The translations under genes and the position numbers were made by a program. Of a stretch of 64,000 nucleotides of DNA, positions 18,695 to 28,743 are shown piece after piece. Origin of the DNA: Phytoamicus setariae (GTDB lineage: Bacteria; Pseudomonadota; Alphaproteobacteria; Rhizobiales; Rhizobiaceae); NCBI RefSeq assembly GCF_016722925.1, contig NZ_JAEQNC010000014.1, forward strand, positions 62,001 through 126,000, in the 5' to 3' direction. The notes under the pieces are model-generated. The model had not been told where the DNA came from and did not search any database. It saw only the letters and a program-made list of their open reading frames with translations. The number at the start of each line of letters is the position of its first letter. Position 1 is the first letter of the stretch.

Positions 18695-19060
18695 ATGCAA
18701 ACGCAAGCGGCAAATGGCGGTCGGCTGACGACCCATGTGCTCGACGTCGCGCGCGGCAAACCGGCAGAGAACCTGCATATCGAACTTTTCCGCATCCAGG
18801 GCGGACTGGCCGAACCGCTGGATTCGGCCAAGACCAACGACGACGGCCGCTGCGATGCACCGCTGCTCAGCGGCGAGCGGATGAAGCCAGGTGTCTACGA
18901 GCTCAGGTTTCATGCTGGAAATTACCTCGGCCGCACCACCGGTGGCGTGCCGTTCCTCGACGTCATCCCCATTCGCTTCGGCATCGCCGACGCGACGGCG
19001 CATTATCACGTGCCGCTGCTGCTTTCGCCCTACAGCTATTCGACCTATCGCGGGAGCTGA
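18695..19060 (+). CDS. uraH: 5-hydroxyisourate hydrolase
   Basis: A 121-residue transthyretin-like protein that hydrolyses 5-hydroxyisourate, the product of PuuD, to OHCU. The N-terminal block [14 protein letters not shown] and the C-terminal signature YRGS are intact, and the length fits the cytosolic form. The start at 18695 has an excellent Shine-Dalgarno, GGGGAGGTGA (18681-18690). It lies 3 bases before xdhA and diverges from the PuuE-UraD gene, so the two intermediate-handling enzymes share the 164-base promoter region 18531-18694. Confidence 0.94.
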   Translation: MQTQAANGGRLTTHVLDVARGKPAENLHIELFRIQGGLAEPLDSAKTNDDGRCDAPLLSGERMKPGVYELRFHAGNYLGRTTGGVPFLDVIPIRFGIADATAHYHVPLLLSPYSYSTYRGS

Positions 19061-19063
19061 ACC

Positions 19064-20545
19064 ATGGCTGCTGACACTCGCAACATCATCCGCTTCCTGC
19101 TCAACCACCGGCTTGTCGAGCTGTCCGCCGTCTCGCCGGTTCAGACGCTTCTCGATTTCCTGCGCATCGACCGCAATCTGCGCGGAACCAAAGAAGGTTG
19201 CGCCGAGGGGGATTGCGGCGCCTGCACGGTGCTGGTTGGCCGCTTGCTGGACGGGCGGCTGAAATACGAATCGGTGAATGCCTGTATCCGGTTCGTCGGC
19301 TCGCTCGATGGCTGCCACGTCGTGACAGTGGATTCGCTCGCCGCCGCCAATGGCCCGCTGCATCCGGTGCAGCAGGCCATGGTCGAGACGCACGGTTCGC
19401 AATGCGGCTTTTGCACTCCGGGCTTCGTCATGTCGCTCTATGGGCTCTGGATGGAAAACCCCAAGCCATCGGTCAATGAGATCGAGAAGGCGCTTCAGGG
19501 CAATCTCTGTCGCTGCACCGGCTATGCCGCCATCGTCCGCGCCGCCCAGGCGGTTTCGGTCATCGGCGACCTCGATCAAGACCCCCTGGTGCGCGAGCGA
19601 GCAGAAATCAGCCGGCGGCTGGCCGCACTGAAGGACGGCAGGCGCGTGGTGATTGGCGAAGGCGCCGAACGCATTATCCTGCCGGCGTCCGTCGATGATC
19701 TCGCCACGGTGTTTGAGGCCGAACCCAAGGCGCGGATCGTCGCCGGCTCGACCGATGTCGGCCTGTGGGTGACGAAGTTCATGCGCGACATTGCGCCGGT
19801 CATCCATCTCGCCCATCTCGACGCGTTGCGCGGCATCGCGCTGGACGAAACCGGCGTCACGCTCGGTGCAGGCGTCAGCTACACCGAGGCCTATCCGGTC
19901 ATATCAAAACATTTTCCGCAAATGCGCGAGCTTTGGGACCGCATCGGCGGCCAGCAGGTGCGCAATATGGGCACGATCGGCGGTAATATCGCCAATGGCT
20001 CGCCGATCGGCGACACGCCACCCCCCCTGATCGCGCTTGGCGCTTCTGTCGTCTTGCGCAAAGGCGGTGTGCGCAGGACCGTGCCACTCGAACACTACTT
20101 CATCGAGTATGGCAGGCAGGATCGGCAGCCCGGCGAGTTCGTCGAGGCCGTGCGCATTCCCTTTCTTGATAAGGCAACCTGCTTCGCCGTCTACAAGATC
20201 ACCAAGCGGCGGGATGAGGATATTTCCGCGGTCTGCGGGGCTTTCCGCGTCGCGTTCGACGGGCAAGGCATGGTCGCCAGTGCGGTCATCGCATTCGGCG
20301 GCATGGCCGGCACGCCCAAGCGTGCTGCAAATGTCGAAGCCATACTGGCCGGCGGCGCCTGGAACGATGCGACGATCGAGGCAGCGGCGGCGGCATTGGG
20401 CGAGGATTATTCGCCGCTCACCGACTGGCGGGCCTCGGCAGACTATCGGCTTCTGGTGGCAAAAAACCTTTTGCGCCGCTTCTATCTGGAAACGCAGGAT
20501 GAAAAGCTTGTGCGGCTGGATCACAAGACGACGCTGACGGTGTGA
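19064..20545 (+). CDS. xdhA: Xanthine dehydrogenase small subunit (2Fe-2S and FAD)
   Basis: 493 residues. The plant-type [2Fe-2S] site has C46, C51, C54 and C74; the second, helical [2Fe-2S] domain has C114, C117, C149 and C151 (CGFC...CRC). The C-terminal part (about 190-480) is the FAD-binding and CO-dehydrogenase flavoprotein-like domain, with GSTDVGLWVTK and IGGNIANGSPIGDT. With XdhB it oxidises hypoxanthine and xanthine to urate, reducing NAD+. In this island it receives xanthine from the demethylases and from guanine deaminase. The uraH-xdhA-xdhB-xdhC order with gaps of 3, 12 and 5 bases indicates one operon. Confidence 0.95.
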   Translation: MAADTRNIIRFLLNHRLVELSAVSPVQTLLDFLRIDRNLRGTKEGCAEGDCGACTVLVGRLLDGRLKYESVNACIRFVGSLDGCHVVTVDSLAAANGPLHPVQQAMVETHGSQCGFCTPGFVMSLYGLWMENPKPSVNEIEKALQGNLCRCTGYAAIVRAAQAVSVIGDLDQDPLVRERAEISRRLAALKDGRRVVIGEGAERIILPASVDDLATVFEAEPKARIVAGSTDVGLWVTKFMRDIAPVIHLAHLDALRGIALDETGVTLGAGVSYTEAYPVISKHFPQMRELWDRIGGQQVRNMGTIGGNIANGSPIGDTPPPLIALGASVVLRKGGVRRTVPLEHYFIEYGRQDRQPGEFVEAVRIPFLDKATCFAVYKITKRRDEDISAVCGAFRVAFDGQGMVASAVIAFGGMAGTPKRAANVEAILAGGAWNDATIEAAAAALGEDYSPLTDWRASADYRLLVAKNLLRRFYLETQDEKLVRLDHKTTLTV

Positions 20546-20557
20546 GGAGATGACACA

Positions 20558-22891
20558 ATGAACCTGATGCAGCCCATCGATCGCATCCGCGGCGGCGTGC
20601 ATGAAAATGAACGCCACGAATCCGGCCACAAGCATGTGACGGGCACTGCCGAATATATCGACGACATTCCGGAGCCGGCCGGTACGCTGCATGCCTATCT
20701 GGGCCTGTCGCAACGTGCCCATGCTGATATCCTGTCGGTGAACTTCGACGCGGTTCGAGCGTCCCCCGATGTTATTGGCGTCCTGACCGCGGACGACATT
20801 CCCGGCGAAAACGATGTCAGCCCGGCGCATAAACATGATGATCCGGTCTTCGCCCGCAACAGGGTCGAGTTTCATGGTCAGCCGATTTTCGCCGTCATCG
20901 CCACCACCCGCGATGCTGCCCGGCGCGCGGCAGCGAAGGTAAGGATCGAATACCAGGATCTTCCGCATGTGACCGATGTCCTCGAGGCGGCGGCGGCCAG
21001 TTATCCGCTGGTTATCGATCCGCTGAAGCTGCAGCGCGGCGATATCGCCGCCGGTTTCGCCAGGGCGAAGCACATCATCGAAGGCGAGATGCGCATCGGC
21101 GGGCAGGATCATTTCTATCTCGAAGGCCAGATCTCCTTTGCCATTCCCGGGGAAGATGACGAGATCACGATCTACTCTTCGACCCAGCATCCGAGCGAGA
21201 CGCAGCATATGGTCGGCCAGGTGCTGGGCGTTCCGTCCAATGCCGTGACGATCAATGTGCGGCGGATGGGCGGGGCTTTCGGCGGCAAGGAAACGCAGGC
21301 AAACCTGTTTGCCGCTGTCGCTGCGGTCGCTGCCAGGAAATATCGCTGCGCGGTCAAGATCCGCCCCGACCGTGACGACGACATGACCGCGACCGGCAAA
21401 CGCCATGATTTCCATGTCGGCTACAAGGTTGGCTTCGACACCGATGGAAGGATCGAGGCGGTGGATGCGGTGTTTTCGGCGCGTTGCGGGTTTTCGGCCG
21501 ACCTCTCCGGTCCCGTTACCGACCGGGCGCTGTTTCACGCCGACAACTGCTATTTCTATCCGCATGTCCGGCTGCGGTCGCGGCCGCTCAAGACCAACAC
21601 GGTTTCCAACACGGCGTTCCGTGGTTTTGGCGGTCCGCAGGGCATGGTCGGCGGCGAGCGGATGATCGAGGATATCGCCTATACCCTGGGCAAGGATCCA
21701 CTCGAAATCCGCAAGCTCAATTTCTACGGCGGCGAGGGGCGCAATCTGACGCCCTACCACCAGACCGTCGAGGACAACATCATCGGGCGCATCATCGCGG
21801 AGCTGGAAACCTCCTGCGATTATGCCGCGCGACGCAAGGAAATTCTCGCCTTCAACGGCAAGAGCCGGATCATCAAGCGCGGCATAGCGCTGACGCCGGT
21901 GAAATTCGGGATCTCCTTCACCAAGACGGAATACAATCAGGCCGGCGCGCTGGTGCATGCCTATGCGGATGGTTCGATCCATCTGAACCATGGCGGCACC
22001 GAAATGGGGCAGGGGCTCTATACCAAGGTGGCGCAGGTGGTTGCAGACGAGTTCCAGGTCGATCTCGACAGGATCAAGGTGACGGCGACGACCACGGGCA
22101 AGGTGCCGAACACCTCGGCGACCGCTGCTTCCTCCGGCTCGGACCTCAACGGCATGGCGGCGGCCAATGCTGTCCAGCAGATCAAGGCGCGGCTGGTGGC
22201 TTTCGCCGCCGAGCGTTACGGTGTCAGCGAGGCGGATATCGCCTTTGAGCCGAACACCGTTCGCGTCGGCACTCAGCGTTTTAGCTTCGCCGATTTCATC
22301 AAGATTGCTTATGGCGCGCGGATACAGCTTTCGGCGGCGGGCTTCTACAAGACGCCGAAGATCCACTGGAACCGCGCCGAGGGTTGGGGCAGGCCTTTCT
22401 TCTACTATGCCTATGGCGCGTCCTGCTCCGAAGTCAGCGTCGATACATTGACAGGCGAATACCGGGTCGAACGCGCCGATATCCTGCACGATGTCGGCCG
22501 GTCGCTCAATCCGGTGCTCGACATCGGCCAGATCGAAGGTGCGTTTGTGCAGGGCATGGGATGGCTGACGACGGAAGAACTCTGGTGGGATGCCAAGGGC
22601 AAGCTCAGGACCCATGCGCCATCGACCTACAAGATCCCGCTTGCCTCCGACCGGCCGCGCATATTCAACGTCAACCTAGCCGAATGGTCGGTTAATCCGG
22701 AGGAAACGATCCGCCGGTCCAAGGCGGTCGGCGAGCCTCCCTTCATGCTGCCGATTTCGGTGCTCGAGGCGATATCGATGGCGGCGGCGAGCGTTGCGGA
22801 CTATCTGATGCCGCCACGCATCGATGCGCCGGCGACGCCGGAGCGGGTGCTGATGGCGGTCGAACGGCTGCGGGCTGCGGCCAGGGGGTAA
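20558..22891 (+). CDS. xdhB: Xanthine dehydrogenase large (molybdopterin) subunit
   Basis: A 777-residue molybdenum-binding subunit. The N-terminal Ald_Xan_dh a/b hammerhead (ESGHKHVTGTAEYIDD) is followed by molybdopterin-binding domains with RRMGGAFGGKE, FRGFGGPQGM, HGGTEMGQGL and, near the C-terminus, the KAVGEPPFML block that carries the catalytic glutamate in this family. Length and order match bacterial XdhB. It hydroxylates xanthine to urate. Methylxanthines could also be oxidised to methylurates by some xanthine dehydrogenases, but nothing in the sequence shows that here. Confidence 0.95.
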   Translation: MNLMQPIDRIRGGVHENERHESGHKHVTGTAEYIDDIPEPAGTLHAYLGLSQRAHADILSVNFDAVRASPDVIGVLTADDIPGENDVSPAHKHDDPVFARNRVEFHGQPIFAVIATTRDAARRAAAKVRIEYQDLPHVTDVLEAAAASYPLVIDPLKLQRGDIAAGFARAKHIIEGEMRIGGQDHFYLEGQISFAIPGEDDEITIYSSTQHPSETQHMVGQVLGVPSNAVTINVRRMGGAFGGKETQANLFAAVAAVAARKYRCAVKIRPDRDDDMTATGKRHDFHVGYKVGFDTDGRIEAVDAVFSARCGFSADLSGPVTDRALFHADNCYFYPHVRLRSRPLKTNTVSNTAFRGFGGPQGMVGGERMIEDIAYTLGKDPLEIRKLNFYGGEGRNLTPYHQTVEDNIIGRIIAELETSCDYAARRKEILAFNGKSRIIKRGIALTPVKFGISFTKTEYNQAGALVHAYADGSIHLNHGGTEMGQGLYTKVAQVVADEFQVDLDRIKVTATTTGKVPNTSATAASSGSDLNGMAAANAVQQIKARLVAFAAERYGVSEADIAFEPNTVRVGTQRFSFADFIKIAYGARIQLSAAGFYKTPKIHWNRAEGWGRPFFYYAYGASCSEVSVDTLTGEYRVERADILHDVGRSLNPVLDIGQIEGAFVQGMGWLTTEELWWDAKGKLRTHAPSTYKIPLASDRPRIFNVNLAEWSVNPEETIRRSKAVGEPPFMLPISVLEAISMAAASVADYLMPPRIDAPATPERVLMAVERLRAAARG

Positions 22892-22896
22892 ATTCG

Positions 22897-23763
22897 ATGG
22901 CGGGGCTGCGAGAGGATATCAGGAGCTTCCTGCGCCGAAACCAGCAATGCATGCTGGTCGAGGTGACGGATGCTGCCGGTTCCACCCCGCGCGACACCGA
23001 TGCCTGGATGCTGGTGGCAGCAGATGGTATCTTCGGTACGATCGGGGGTGGCCAGCTCGAATATATGGCCATCGATCAGGCTCGACGCGCGCTCAGGCAA
23101 GCGCGACCGGCTGACGCGATGAGCGTCCCGCTGGGACCTGAAATCGGCCAATGTTGCGGCGGTCGCGTCGGTCTGTCATTTGTCGCAATGAACCCCGAAC
23201 TGGCGACACGTCTCATCGTGCGCAGCGACAGGGAATTGGCCGCGCGTCCGCATGTCTATGTGTTCGGCGCGGGTCATGTCGGCAATGCGCTTGCCATGGC
23301 CCTGTCGCTGGTCCCTCTGCGGATCATCCTCGTGGACACGCGGGAAGAAGAACTTTCGACCTCAAACGTTCCTGGCATCGAAACCTGTCTGACGGCGATG
23401 CCGGAAGCAGTGGTGCGTACCGCACCGAAGGGCAGTTCCTTCGTCATCCTCACCCATGACCACGCGCTCGATTTTCTGATCGCGGCGGAAGCACTGGGCC
23501 GGATGGATGCCGCATATGTCGGCATGATCGGCTCGAGAACCAAGCGTGCGACGTTCAGGAACTGGCTTTCGCGTGAGGTCGGCAATCCCGAGCGTTTCGA
23601 CCGGCTGACCTGTCCGATTGGCGGCGCTGAAGTGAAGGACAAGCGCCCGGCAGTGATCGCCGTTTTGGCGGCTGCCGAAATCACGGCAGCAGCGCTGGGC
23701 TACAAACCATCGCGGGTTGATGGCGTCCGCAGCCGAAGTTTGAAGGAAATGAGAACGAGCTAG
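22897..23763 (+). CDS. xdhC: XdhC, molybdenum cofactor insertion chaperone
   Basis: A 288-residue XdhC-family protein that binds and matures the molybdenum cofactor for insertion into XdhB. It has the N-terminal XdhC domain (VEVTDAAGSTPRDTDAWMLV, GTIGGGQLEY) and a C-terminal Rossmann domain beginning YVFGAGHVGNALAM. It starts 5 bases after xdhB and ends 2 bases before the stop of the opposing LysR gene. Confidence 0.94.
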   Translation: MAGLREDIRSFLRRNQQCMLVEVTDAAGSTPRDTDAWMLVAADGIFGTIGGGQLEYMAIDQARRALRQARPADAMSVPLGPEIGQCCGGRVGLSFVAMNPELATRLIVRSDRELAARPHVYVFGAGHVGNALAMALSLVPLRIILVDTREEELSTSNVPGIETCLTAMPEAVVRTAPKGSSFVILTHDHALDFLIAAEALGRMDAAYVGMIGSRTKRATFRNWLSREVGNPERFDRLTCPIGGAEVKDKRPAVIAVLAAAEITAAALGYKPSRVDGVRSRSLKEMRTS

Positions 23764-23765
23764 GG

Positions 23766-24680
23766 TTATTCCAGCATCTTGCCGATCATCCGCTGGCAGC
23801 GCTCGGCCATGAAGTCGATCATCAAGCGGACTTTGGGATCCTGAAAGCGCTTGTGCGGATAGATGGCCGCAAGCTGCACGCTTGTCGGCGGCGTATCCTC
23901 CAATATTTCCACCAGCGTGCCGTCGTTCAGATAGCTCTTCACTTCGAAAAGTGGCTTGTTGATGATGCCGCGTCCCTCGAGCGCCCATTGGGTCAGTACG
24001 TCGCCATCGTCGGAATCATAGGGGCCGCCGATCTCGAACTTGCGGGTTCCCTCCGGCGTCTGCAGGTTCCAGTAATATTCCTTGGAACCGGGATAGCGCA
24101 ACAGCAGACAATCGTGCTTGTCGTCGATCAACGCATCGGGCGTTTGTGGAATACCGCGCTTCTCTAGATAGGCGGGGCCTGCGCAGACGACCCGCTGGCA
24201 GTTCAGGATACCGCGCATGCGCAGGTTGGAATCCTCCAGAACGCCGAGCTTGAAGGCTACATCGACGCCTTCGCTGAGAATATCGACATTGTGGTCGGAG
24301 AGGCGTAGGCGCACCTCGATATCGGGATACCTGTCGTGAAATTCCGGGATGCCCGACGCGACCAGCCGCCGTCCGATGCCGAGCGGCGCGGTGATCCGCA
24401 GCGATCCCTTGGGATTGTGCGAGAGATCGGCGATGGCGCTTTCGGCCTCGTCCACCGCCTCGATGATCTTGACAGCACCCTGATAGAAGACATGCCCATG
24501 CTCGGTGGGCGAAAGCTTGCGCGTGGTGCGGTTGAACAGGCGTACCCCGAGATGCCGCTCCAGCTCCTTGATGCGATTGCTGGCAACGGCAGGTGTGACC
24601 CGCTGGTCGCGGCCGGCCGAGGAAAGTGTGCCGAGTTCGACGACCCGGACGAAGACGCGCACATTATCGAGATAGGACAT
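23766..24680 (-). CDS. LysR-family transcriptional regulator
   Basis: 304 residues with an N-terminal winged helix-turn-helix (residues 1-60, with SSAGRDQRVTPAVASNRIKELERHLGVRLFNRTTR) and a C-terminal substrate-binding domain. It is transcribed away from puuD, with about 136 bases between the two starts, the usual layout for a LysR protein controlling a divergent target. It probably regulates puuD-guaD and perhaps the adjacent xdh operon in response to a purine intermediate; the inducer cannot be deduced. Confidence 0.9.
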   Translation of the reverse strand: MSYLDNVRVFVRVVELGTLSSAGRDQRVTPAVASNRIKELERHLGVRLFNRTTRKLSPTEHGHVFYQGAVKIIEAVDEAESAIADLSHNPKGSLRITAPLGIGRRLVASGIPEFHDRYPDIEVRLRLSDHNVDILSEGVDVAFKLGVLEDSNLRMRGILNCQRVVCAGPAYLEKRGIPQTPDALIDDKHDCLLLRYPGSKEYYWNLQTPEGTRKFEIGGPYDSDDGDVLTQWALEGRGIINKPLFEVKSYLNDGTLVEILEDTPPTSVQLAAIYPHKRFQDPKVRLMIDFMAERCQRMIGKMLE

Positions 24681-24816
24681 GAAATTCTCTTACCACACCG
24701 CAAAGCGAACCACAGCTGGATCGATCTTATAGATTTTTTTGAAAGTGTTGAGGATTAACCGGCATTTCGGAGAAGATCGCCTGATGGCAGAAGTCTCCCG
24801 AACAGGGGGAGCCAAC

Positions 24817-26052
24817 ATGTATGATTACGCCATTGCCTGGGACTGGCTGACTTTCGCCGTCCGTTGGCTCCACGTCATCACAGCCGTCGCCTGGATCGGC
24901 TCGTCATTCTATTTCGTCGCGCTTGACCTTGGTTTGCGCAAGCGACCGGATTTGCCTGCTGGAGCGTATGGTGAGGAATGGCAGGTGCATGGCGGCGGTT
25001 TCTATCACATCCAGAAATATCTGGTGGCGCCGGCCAACATGCCCGAGCACCTCATCTGGTTCAAATGGGAATCCTACGTCACCTGGCTTTCCGGCTTCGG
25101 CATGCTCTGTCTGGTCTATTATGCCGGTGCCGACCTTTATCTGATCGACCCGGCCGTGCTCGATGTCTCCAAGCCGATGGCGATTGCCATCTCGCTGGCT
25201 TCCATCGGCTTCGGCTGGATCATCTATGACCTGATCTGCAAGTCGCCATTGGGGCGCGACAACACGCGACTGATGGTGCTGCTCTATTTCATCCTGGTCG
25301 GCATGGCCTGGGGGTACACGCAGCTATTCACCGGTCGCGCAGCGTTCGTGCATCTTGGCGCTTTCACCGCGACGATCATGTCGGCCAACGTCTTCTTCAT
25401 CATCATCCCGAACCAGAAGATCGTGGTGGCCGACCTCATCGCCGGCCGCACGCCGGACCCCAAATACGGCCGGATCGCCAAGCAGCGCTCGACGCATAAC
25501 AACTACCTGACGCTGCCCGTGTTGTTCCTGATGCTGTCCAACCATTATCCGCTCGCATTCGGAACCGAGTTCAACTGGATCATCGCGTCGCTAGTCTTCC
25601 TGATGGGCGTTACCATCCGGCACTATTTCAACACACGCCATGCCAATGCCGGCAACCCGACATGGACCTGGCTGGCCACCGTGCTGCTGTTCATCGTCAT
25701 CATGTGGCTGTCGACCGTGCCCAAGGCACTGACCGGAGAACCGGAACGGGTAACGGAGGCACAGCATCGTTTCATCACCGCGCAAGCATTTCCCAAGGTG
25801 CGCGACACGGTGCTCGGACGATGTTCCATGTGTCATGCCAGGGAACCGGGTTGGGAAGGCATCGTGGTCGCGCCCAAGGGCGTGATGCTGGAGAGCGACG
25901 CCGAGATCGCCGCGCACGCCCGGGAAATCTATCTGCAGGCGGGGCGCTCGCATGCCATGCCGCCAGCCAATGTCACCGCCATTTCGGCCGAGGAGCGCCA
26001 GTTGCTGGTCGCCTGGTATGAAGCGGCCGTAAAGGGAGGAAACCCTGAATGA
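24817..26052 (+). CDS. puuD: Membrane urate hydroxylase PuuD with C-terminal cytochrome c domain
   Basis: A 411-residue integral-membrane urate oxidase of the PuuD type, turning urate into 5-hydroxyisourate. The first about 310 residues hold eight or so membrane helices (starting WLHVITAVAWIGSSFYFVA). The C-terminal part is a c-type cytochrome with C336, C339, H340 (CSMCH) and a likely axial methionine in HAMPPANV. Electrons would therefore pass to the respiratory chain rather than directly to H2O2. The ATG at 24817 is preceded by AGGGGGA; the upstream ATGs at 24739 and 24784 add a non-conserved leader. The stop overlaps the guaD start (ATGA). Confidence 0.92.
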   Translation: MYDYAIAWDWLTFAVRWLHVITAVAWIGSSFYFVALDLGLRKRPDLPAGAYGEEWQVHGGGFYHIQKYLVAPANMPEHLIWFKWESYVTWLSGFGMLCLVYYAGADLYLIDPAVLDVSKPMAIAISLASIGFGWIIYDLICKSPLGRDNTRLMVLLYFILVGMAWGYTQLFTGRAAFVHLGAFTATIMSANVFFIIIPNQKIVVADLIAGRTPDPKYGRIAKQRSTHNNYLTLPVLFLMLSNHYPLAFGTEFNWIIASLVFLMGVTIRHYFNTRHANAGNPTWTWLATVLLFIVIMWLSTVPKALTGEPERVTEAQHRFITAQAFPKVRDTVLGRCSMCHAREPGWEGIVVAPKGVMLESDAEIAAHAREIYLQAGRSHAMPPANVTAISAEERQLLVAWYEAAVKGGNPE

Positions 26053-27404
26053 ACGAGTTGTTGATCCGCGGGCGTGTGCTCACTTTCGTTGACGAGCCGC
26101 AAGGCATCGATGACACCGCCTCCTATCGCTATTTCGAGGATGGCGCCGTTTTTGTCCGGACCGGCAAGGTCGCAGCGATCGGTGACTATTCCGATGTCCG
26201 CAAACACCTGGCCGCAGACGTGAAGATCGCCGACCATCGGCCGCACCTCGTACTCCCGGGCCTGATCGACACGCATCTGCACTACCCGCAGACACAGGCG
26301 ATCGCCTCTTACGGCGCGCAACTGCTCGAATGGTTGAACACCTATATCTTCGTCGAGGAGCAGAAATTAGCAGGGCCGGAGCATGCTGCCTTCATAGCAG
26401 GGCGGTTCATGGACGAGTTGCTGTCGAACGGTACGACGACGGCTGTCGCCTATTGCTCCGTTCACACCCAAAGCGTCGATGCCTATTTCACCGCCGCCGA
26501 ACAGCGCGGCATGCTGATGGTTGGTGGCAAGGTGATGATGGATCGCAATGCGCCGGAAGCGCTGCGGGACACGCCTCTGCAGGGTTATGACGAGACGAAG
26601 CGGCTGATCGACAAATGGCATGGCAGGGGCAGGGCGCTTTATGCCATCAGCCCGCGCTTTGCCATCACCTCGACACCGGAGCAGATGGATATGAGCCGAG
26701 CGCTCGTGCGCGAGCATCCCGATTGCTACGTCCAGACCCATCTTTCCGAAAACAAGGACGAGATCGCCTTCGCGACATCGCTCTATCCGGACGCCAAGGA
26801 TTACACCGACATCTACGCCCGCTATGACCTGCTGGGCCGCAAGACGCTGCTGGGACATTGCATCTATCTGAGCGACCGGGAGATCTCCGTTCTGGCCGAA
26901 ACCGGCTCCGTCGGTGTCTTCTGCCCGACATCCAACCTCTTTCTCGGTTCAGGACTGTTTGACCGCGATCGTTTTGATCGGCTCGGCGCGCGCTGGTCGG
27001 TGGCCACCGATGTCGGTGCCGGCACAAGTTTTTCGATGCTGGAGACGATGGATGAGGCCTACAAGGTGCTGCATCTGCAGGGCCAGCGGCTGTCGCCACT
27101 CAACAGTTTTTACCGGATGACGCTGGGCAATGCGCGTGCGCTCGATCTGGAGGATCGCATCGGTTCACTGCATGCCGGTGCCGATGCCGATATCGTCGTT
27201 CTCGACAGCAACGGCAAATCGGCGATGGAGCTTCGGATGCGAACGGCGAAATCCCTGGCCGAGGAGTTGTTCATCCTGCAAACCATGGGTGATGACCGCT
27301 GCGTTGCCGAGGTCTATGTCGCGGGCACGCCGATGAAGGGAAGGATCGGTACAGTGGCAGCGGCTGACGGTTCCATCGTCGGAATTCAGCGGGAAACGGC
27401 CTGA
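26049..27404 (+). CDS. guaD: Guanine deaminase
   Basis: A 451-residue amidohydrolase that deaminates guanine to xanthine. Zinc and catalytic motifs are visible in order: LIDTHLHYPQTQ (HxH), VQTHLSENKDEI, LGHCIYLSD and VATDVGAGTSFSML (metal-binding Asp). Its start overlaps the puuD stop. It feeds a second purine into the xanthine branch and would also allow use of guanine released from methylguanines if the demethylases accept them. Confidence 0.94.
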   Translation: MNELLIRGRVLTFVDEPQGIDDTASYRYFEDGAVFVRTGKVAAIGDYSDVRKHLAADVKIADHRPHLVLPGLIDTHLHYPQTQAIASYGAQLLEWLNTYIFVEEQKLAGPEHAAFIAGRFMDELLSNGTTTAVAYCSVHTQSVDAYFTAAEQRGMLMVGGKVMMDRNAPEALRDTPLQGYDETKRLIDKWHGRGRALYAISPRFAITSTPEQMDMSRALVREHPDCYVQTHLSENKDEIAFATSLYPDAKDYTDIYARYDLLGRKTLLGHCIYLSDREISVLAETGSVGVFCPTSNLFLGSGLFDRDRFDRLGARWSVATDVGAGTSFSMLETMDEAYKVLHLQGQRLSPLNSFYRMTLGNARALDLEDRIGSLHAGADADIVVLDSNGKSAMELRMRTAKSLAEELFILQTMGDDRCVAEVYVAGTPMKGRIGTVAAADGSIVGIQRETA

Positions 27405-27474
27405 CGCCGTCGCTTGTCCTTATCCCATCTGGGAGGGGGATCCGCCTATTTTCTAATGACGGAAGGATTGAGAC

Positions 27475-28743
27475 ATGCAGGCAATTGCGAATCCGAAAGC
27501 GTTTCTTGAAACGCTGTTTTACACGGCGGTCTCTGCCGCCGATCCAGCCAAAGTTCTGGCGGCCAGCCTGCCTGAAAAACCCCGAGGCCATACGGTCGTG
27601 ATCGGTGCCGGCAAGGGGGCCGCCCAGATGGCGCAGGTCTTCGAACGGCTGTGGGACGGACCGCTTTCTGGGACCGTGGTGACGCGCTACGGCTATGCCG
27701 TGGATTGCGAGCGCATCACGGTCCTGGAAGCATCCCATCCGCTGCCCGACAACAACGGGCTCCTGGCTTCGAGGCGTTTGCTGGATGAAGTTGCCGGGCT
27801 CAACGAGGACGATCTTGTCGTCGCGTTGATCTGCGGCGGCGGCTCGGCGCTCATGCCGATGCCGGCCGGTACCCTGACGCTGGAAGACGAAATCGCTGTC
27901 AACAGGGCATTGCTCGATTCAGGCGCGCCGATCAGCGCAATGAATGCTGTGCGCAAGCATGTCTCGCTGATCAAGGGCGGGCGGTTAGCGGAGGCCGCTT
28001 ATCCTGCAAAAGTCGTCTCGCTGGTCGTCTCCGATATTCCCGGCGACGATCCGGCGCTTGTCGCGTCAGGGCCGACCATCGCCGACAACAGCACGCGCGA
28101 GGATGCGCTGAAAGTTATCGCGCGTTACCGGCTGCCTCTTTCCGACAAGGTGATGGAGTTCATCCGCAGCGACGCTTCAGGTGCACCTTTGCCGACCGAC
28201 CCACGGTTTTCGCGCAATACCGTGCATCTGGTCGCGTCGGCGGCCGTCTCGCTCGAAGCGGCGGCGGCCAGCGCGCGCGCGGCGGGCATCGAAGCCGTCA
28301 TTCTATCGGATGCCATTGAAGGCGAGGCGCGCGAAGTCGGGCGCGTGCATGCCGCGATCGCCCGCGAAGTCGCGGCGAAAAACAGGCCTTTCCGCAAGCC
28401 GGTCGTCATTCTCTCCGGCGGCGAAACGACCGTGACGATCAAAGGCAAGGGCAAGGGCGGGCGCAACAGCGAGTTTCTGCTGTCGCTCGCGCTGGGCATC
28501 GACGGCATCGAAGGCGTGTCGGCACTTGCCGCCGATACCGATGGCATCGATGGCTCCGAAGACAATGCCGGCGTGTTCGCCGACGAGACGACCGTCGCCC
28601 GCCTTGTCGCGCATAATCTCGATACAGCGGCCTTTCTCGACAGCAATGACAGCTGGTCTGCCTTCGCGGCAATCGGCGATATTTTCAAGCCAGGCCCGAC
28701 CGGAACCAATGTCAACGACTTCCGGGCGATCCTCATTCAATGA
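27475..28743 (+). CDS. gckA: Glycerate 2-kinase (MOFRL/GckA family)
   Basis: A 422-residue glycerate kinase of the GckA/TtuD type, phosphorylating D-glycerate to 2-phosphoglycerate. Family blocks include VVIGAGKGAAQMA, LICGGGSALMPMP, RKHVSLIKGGRLA and, in the MOFRL domain, GKGGRNSEFLLSLA and ALAADTDGIDGSEDNAG. It completes the route begun by the aminotransferase, hydroxypyruvate reductase and SHMT at the other end of the island, delivering carbon to lower glycolysis. It is 70 bases after guaD, with GGAAGGATTGAG before the start. It is the last intact gene before mobile-element debris. Confidence 0.93.
   Translation: MQAIANPKAFLETLFYTAVSAADPAKVLAASLPEKPRGHTVVIGAGKGAAQMAQVFERLWDGPLSGTVVTRYGYAVDCERITVLEASHPLPDNNGLLASRRLLDEVAGLNEDDLVVALICGGGSALMPMPAGTLTLEDEIAVNRALLDSGAPISAMNAVRKHVSLIKGGRLAEAAYPAKVVSLVVSDIPGDDPALVASGPTIADNSTREDALKVIARYRLPLSDKVMEFIRSDASGAPLPTDPRFSRNTVHLVASAAVSLEAAAASARAAGIEAVILSDAIEGEAREVGRVHAAIAREVAAKNRPFRKPVVILSGGETTVTIKGKGKGGRNSEFLLSLALGIDGIEGVSALAADTDGIDGSEDNAGVFADETTVARLVAHNLDTAAFLDSNDSWSAFAAIGDIFKPGPTGTNVNDFRAILIQ

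Noticed and set aside
19904-22615. 903-codon minus-strand frame under xdhA and xdhB
   Set aside because: Antisense to well-supported xanthine dehydrogenase subunits, with no family motif.
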